From DASUAO01 sp035763745 (GTDB lineage Bacteria; Actinomycetota; Acidimicrobiia; IMCC26256; PALSA-555): a stretch of 64,000 nt of DNA. The notes below the pieces were generated by a model. The model was not told the origin of the DNA. It saw nothing but the letters and a program-made list of their open reading frames with translations, and made no database searches. The stretch is from contig DASUAO010000020.1 of the NCBI GenBank assembly GCA_035763745.1, positions 47,958 to 111,957 on the forward strand, in the 5' to 3' direction. The position numbers and the translations under genes were made by a program. Positions 62,417 to 64,000 of the stretch are shown in pieces; position 1 is the stretch's first letter; the number at the start of each line of letters is the position of its first letter.

Positions 62417-64000
62417 ATGGCATCGACGCGTTCGTACCCGGACTTCGACGGCACGGTCGGGCGCACGTTCGCCGGCTCGCAGGGCTGGTGGCCCGAACGA
62501 CCGGCGCCGCCACGGGGCGCGCCCAACGTCGTGGTGATCCTCGCCGACGACCTCGGGTACTCCGACCTCGGGTGCTACGGCTCCGAGATCGAGACACCCA
62601 ACATCGACGCACTCGCAGGGCGCGGCATGCGCTACACCAACTTCCACGTCGCCCCGATGTGCTCACCGACGCGCGCGGCGCTGCTCACGGGTGTGAATCC
62701 GCACCGCGCGGGCGTCGGCACCGTCGCGCACTCCGATGCGGGTTTCCCCGGGTATGCGATGGAGCTCGCGACGGACGTCGCGACCGCGGCAGAGGTGTTC
62801 CGCGACCACGGGTACGCCACGATGATGCTCGGGAAGTGGCACCTCACCAAGGACTCCGACTGCTCCGCGGCGGGCCCGAAGCACTCCTGGCCGTGCCAGC
62901 GTGGCTTCGAGAGCTTCTACGGGTTCCTGGACGCGTTCACGAACCAGCACCACCCGCATCGACTCGTCGAGGACAACACCCTCGTGGAGGTCGACCAGTA
63001 CCCCGAGGACTTCTTCCTGACCGACGACCTGACCGACCGCGCGATCTCGATGATCCGGGAGCGCAAGGCGTCGAACCCGGAGCAACCGCTCTTCTGCTAC
63101 TTCGCTCACGGTTCGGTGCACGCGCCGCTGCACGCGAAGGAGGCGGACCTCGCCAAGTACCGGGACCGGTACCGCGAGGGCTGGGACCGCATCCGGGAGT
63201 CGCGCTGGCGGCGGCAACAGGAGCTGGGGGTGATCCCGCAAGGGCTCCCGCTCCCGTCGCGGAACTCCGAGCCCAACAACGAGGTGCTGCCCTGGGACGA
63301 CCTGAGCGAGACCGAGCAGGAGCTGTTCGCCCGACACATGGCCGTGTACGCCGCGATGGCCGACAACCTCGACCAGAGCGTGGGTCGGATCGTGGGCGCC
63401 CTCGACGAGCTCGGTGAGCTCGACAACACGATCATCCTCTTCACGTCGGACAACGGAGCGTCGCGCGAGGGCGAGGTGATCGGCACGAGTGCGTACTACG
63501 TGCATTTGCTCCAGGGCGACGACCTCGACGGCGATGTCGCTCGCATCGATGAGCTCGGCGGCCCGACCACCACCCCCCACTACCCGCGCGGGTGGGCGAT
63601 GGTCGGCAACACGCCGTTCCGGCTCTACAAGATCAACACCCATGCCGGTGGCCACTCGGTCCCGTGCATCCTGTCGTGGCCCGCTGGGGAGATCGGCGAC
63701 GGCTCGTTCCGCCGTCAGTACCAGCACGTCACGGACGTGCTCCCGACCCTGTTGGAGCTCTGCGGGCTCGACATGCCCTCGACGCGCGGCGGCGTCTCGC
63801 TCGCGGCGCCTGCCGGCGCGAGCTTCGTGTCGACGCTCGCCGACGCCGATCGACCGAGCACGCATCCCGAGCAGGTCACCGAGCAGATCGGACACCGCGG
63901 CTACTACCGGGACGGCTGGGAGGTCGTCACGCTGCACCAGCCGCTGACGCCGTTCTCCGACGACGAGTGGGAGCTGTACCACGTCGCCGAGGACCCGAAC
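62417..64000 (+). CDS. Type I sulfatase (arylsulfatase family), 5' part
   Basis: 528 codons are visible with no stop; the gene runs out of the window. NVVVILADDLGYSDLGCYGSE supplies the calcium-binding Asp pair; MCSPTRAALLTG contains the formylglycine precursor Cys82 (CxPxR); MMLGKWHLTKDSD and ILFTSDNGASREGE supply further active-site residues. The last visible part, WELYHVAEDPN, is typical of the end of the catalytic domain. No signal peptide is seen, so it appears to be cytoplasmic. It is a relative of the complete sulfatase at 36765 but clearly distinct in sequence. It probably acts on a sulfate ester of an unknown small molecule. Confidence 0.94.
   Translation, partial: MASTRSYPDFDGTVGRTFAGSQGWWPERPAPPRGAPNVVVILADDLGYSDLGCYGSEIETPNIDALAGRGMRYTNFHVAPMCSPTRAALLTGVNPHRAGVGTVAHSDAGFPGYAMELATDVATAAEVFRDHGYATMMLGKWHLTKDSDCSAAGPKHSWPCQRGFESFYGFLDAFTNQHHPHRLVEDNTLVEVDQYPEDFFLTDDLTDRAISMIRERKASNPEQPLFCYFAHGSVHAPLHAKEADLAKYRDRYREGWDRIRESRWRRQQELGVIPQGLPLPSRNSEPNNEVLPWDDLSETEQELFARHMAVYAAMADNLDQSVGRIVGALDELGELDNTIILFTSDNGASREGEVIGTSAYYVHLLQGDDLDGDVARIDELGGPTTTPHYPRGWAMVGNTPFRLYKINTHAGGHSVPCILSWPAGEIGDGSFRRQYQHVTDVLPTLLELCGLDMPSTRGGVSLAAPAGASFVSTLADADRPSTHPEQVTEQIGHRGYYRDGWEVVTLHQPLTPFSDDEWELYHVAEDPN

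Noticed and set aside
1..64000. tRNA, rRNA, riboswitch or CRISPR array
   Set aside because: Almost all space is coding; no cloverleaf-like arms, T-loop sequences in gaps, conserved rRNA stretches or regularly spaced repeats were seen by eye. A covariance-model scan was not possible.
1..64000. Mobile element, prophage or integrative element
   Set aside because: No transposase, integrase, terminal repeats or phage structural genes were seen, and base composition looks uniform.

Overview
The window is very GC-rich, densely packed DNA with short intergenic gaps and many 1-11 nt gene overlaps. The gene content points to an actinobacterium, most likely of class Acidimicrobiia; this is an inference. 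Supporting content: two luciferase-like (LLM) oxidoreductases, a mycothiol-dependent-type DinB-like protein, an actinobacterial-type LexA box, a cytochrome P450, CaiB-type CoA-transferases, many acyl-CoA dehydrogenases and enoyl-CoA hydratases, several metal-dependent amidohydrolases and two sulfatases. No rRNA, tRNA, CRISPR array, insertion sequence, integrase or phage gene was seen.

Layout. 1-2.8 kb: end of a sugar nucleotidyltransferase gene, a DPM1-like glycosyltransferase and an exported SecD-P1-like/HExxH/coiled-coil protein. 2.8-12.9 kb: DUF2254 membrane protein, APH-fold phosphotransferase, two LLM oxidoreductases, NlpC/P60 hydrolase, amidohydrolase, FMN 2-hydroxy-acid oxidase, an unknown protein and a DsbA-fold protein. 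12.9-18.5 kb (minus): acyl-CoA dehydrogenase with a TauD-type dioxygenase, then an AlkB-MMPL-carbonic anhydrase set headed by a LexA box. 18.5-25.7 kb: amidohydrolase-SDR-amidohydrolase operon divergent from a TetR regulator, an N-acyl-amino-acid-deacylase-like enzyme and a phosphotransferase, with tandem operator-like repeats at the TetR start. 25.7-32.9 kb: exported SurE, an anchored lysozyme-like protein, CoA-transferase, cupredoxin, P450, flippase-like membrane protein and esterase. 33.0-36.7 kb: a three-gene sugar-modification cassette whose first gene fuses a hexapeptide acyltransferase to a 2-oxoglutarate dioxygenase. 36.8-40.8 kb: sulfatase, CoA-transferase and VOC protein.

40.9-50.5 kb: GNAT remnant, a small protein, then a four-gene operon (HMG-CoA-synthase-like/DUF35 fusion, SCP-x-type thiolase, CBS protein, GlsB-like protein). 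It converges on a phosphoribosyltransferase-hydrolase fusion preceded by a 70-residue acidic protein with two DxDxDG loops, a YcaQ-type glycosylase, a leaderless-secretion substrate-binding protein, a broken methyltransferase gene and a DinB-like protein. 50.5-55.7 kb (minus): a five-gene acyl-CoA degradation operon with two tandem enoyl-CoA hydratase paralogues. 56.1-64 kb: PAS-PAS-GGDEF-EAL protein with an altered EAL site, DUF6206 kinase-like protein with a class III aminotransferase, a glutamine-transaminase/omega-amidase pair and the start of a second sulfatase.

Two themes stand out. First, many genes have a TANNNT element 6-7 nt before the start codon, which implies leaderless transcripts and helps choose starts. 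Second, several gene borders carry short perfect tandem duplications or gene remnants, evidence of small-scale slippage and decay. Metabolically the region is oriented to uptake and breakdown of CoA-activated lipids or aromatics, sulfated compounds and amides. Family names rest on motifs read by eye; no database search was run.
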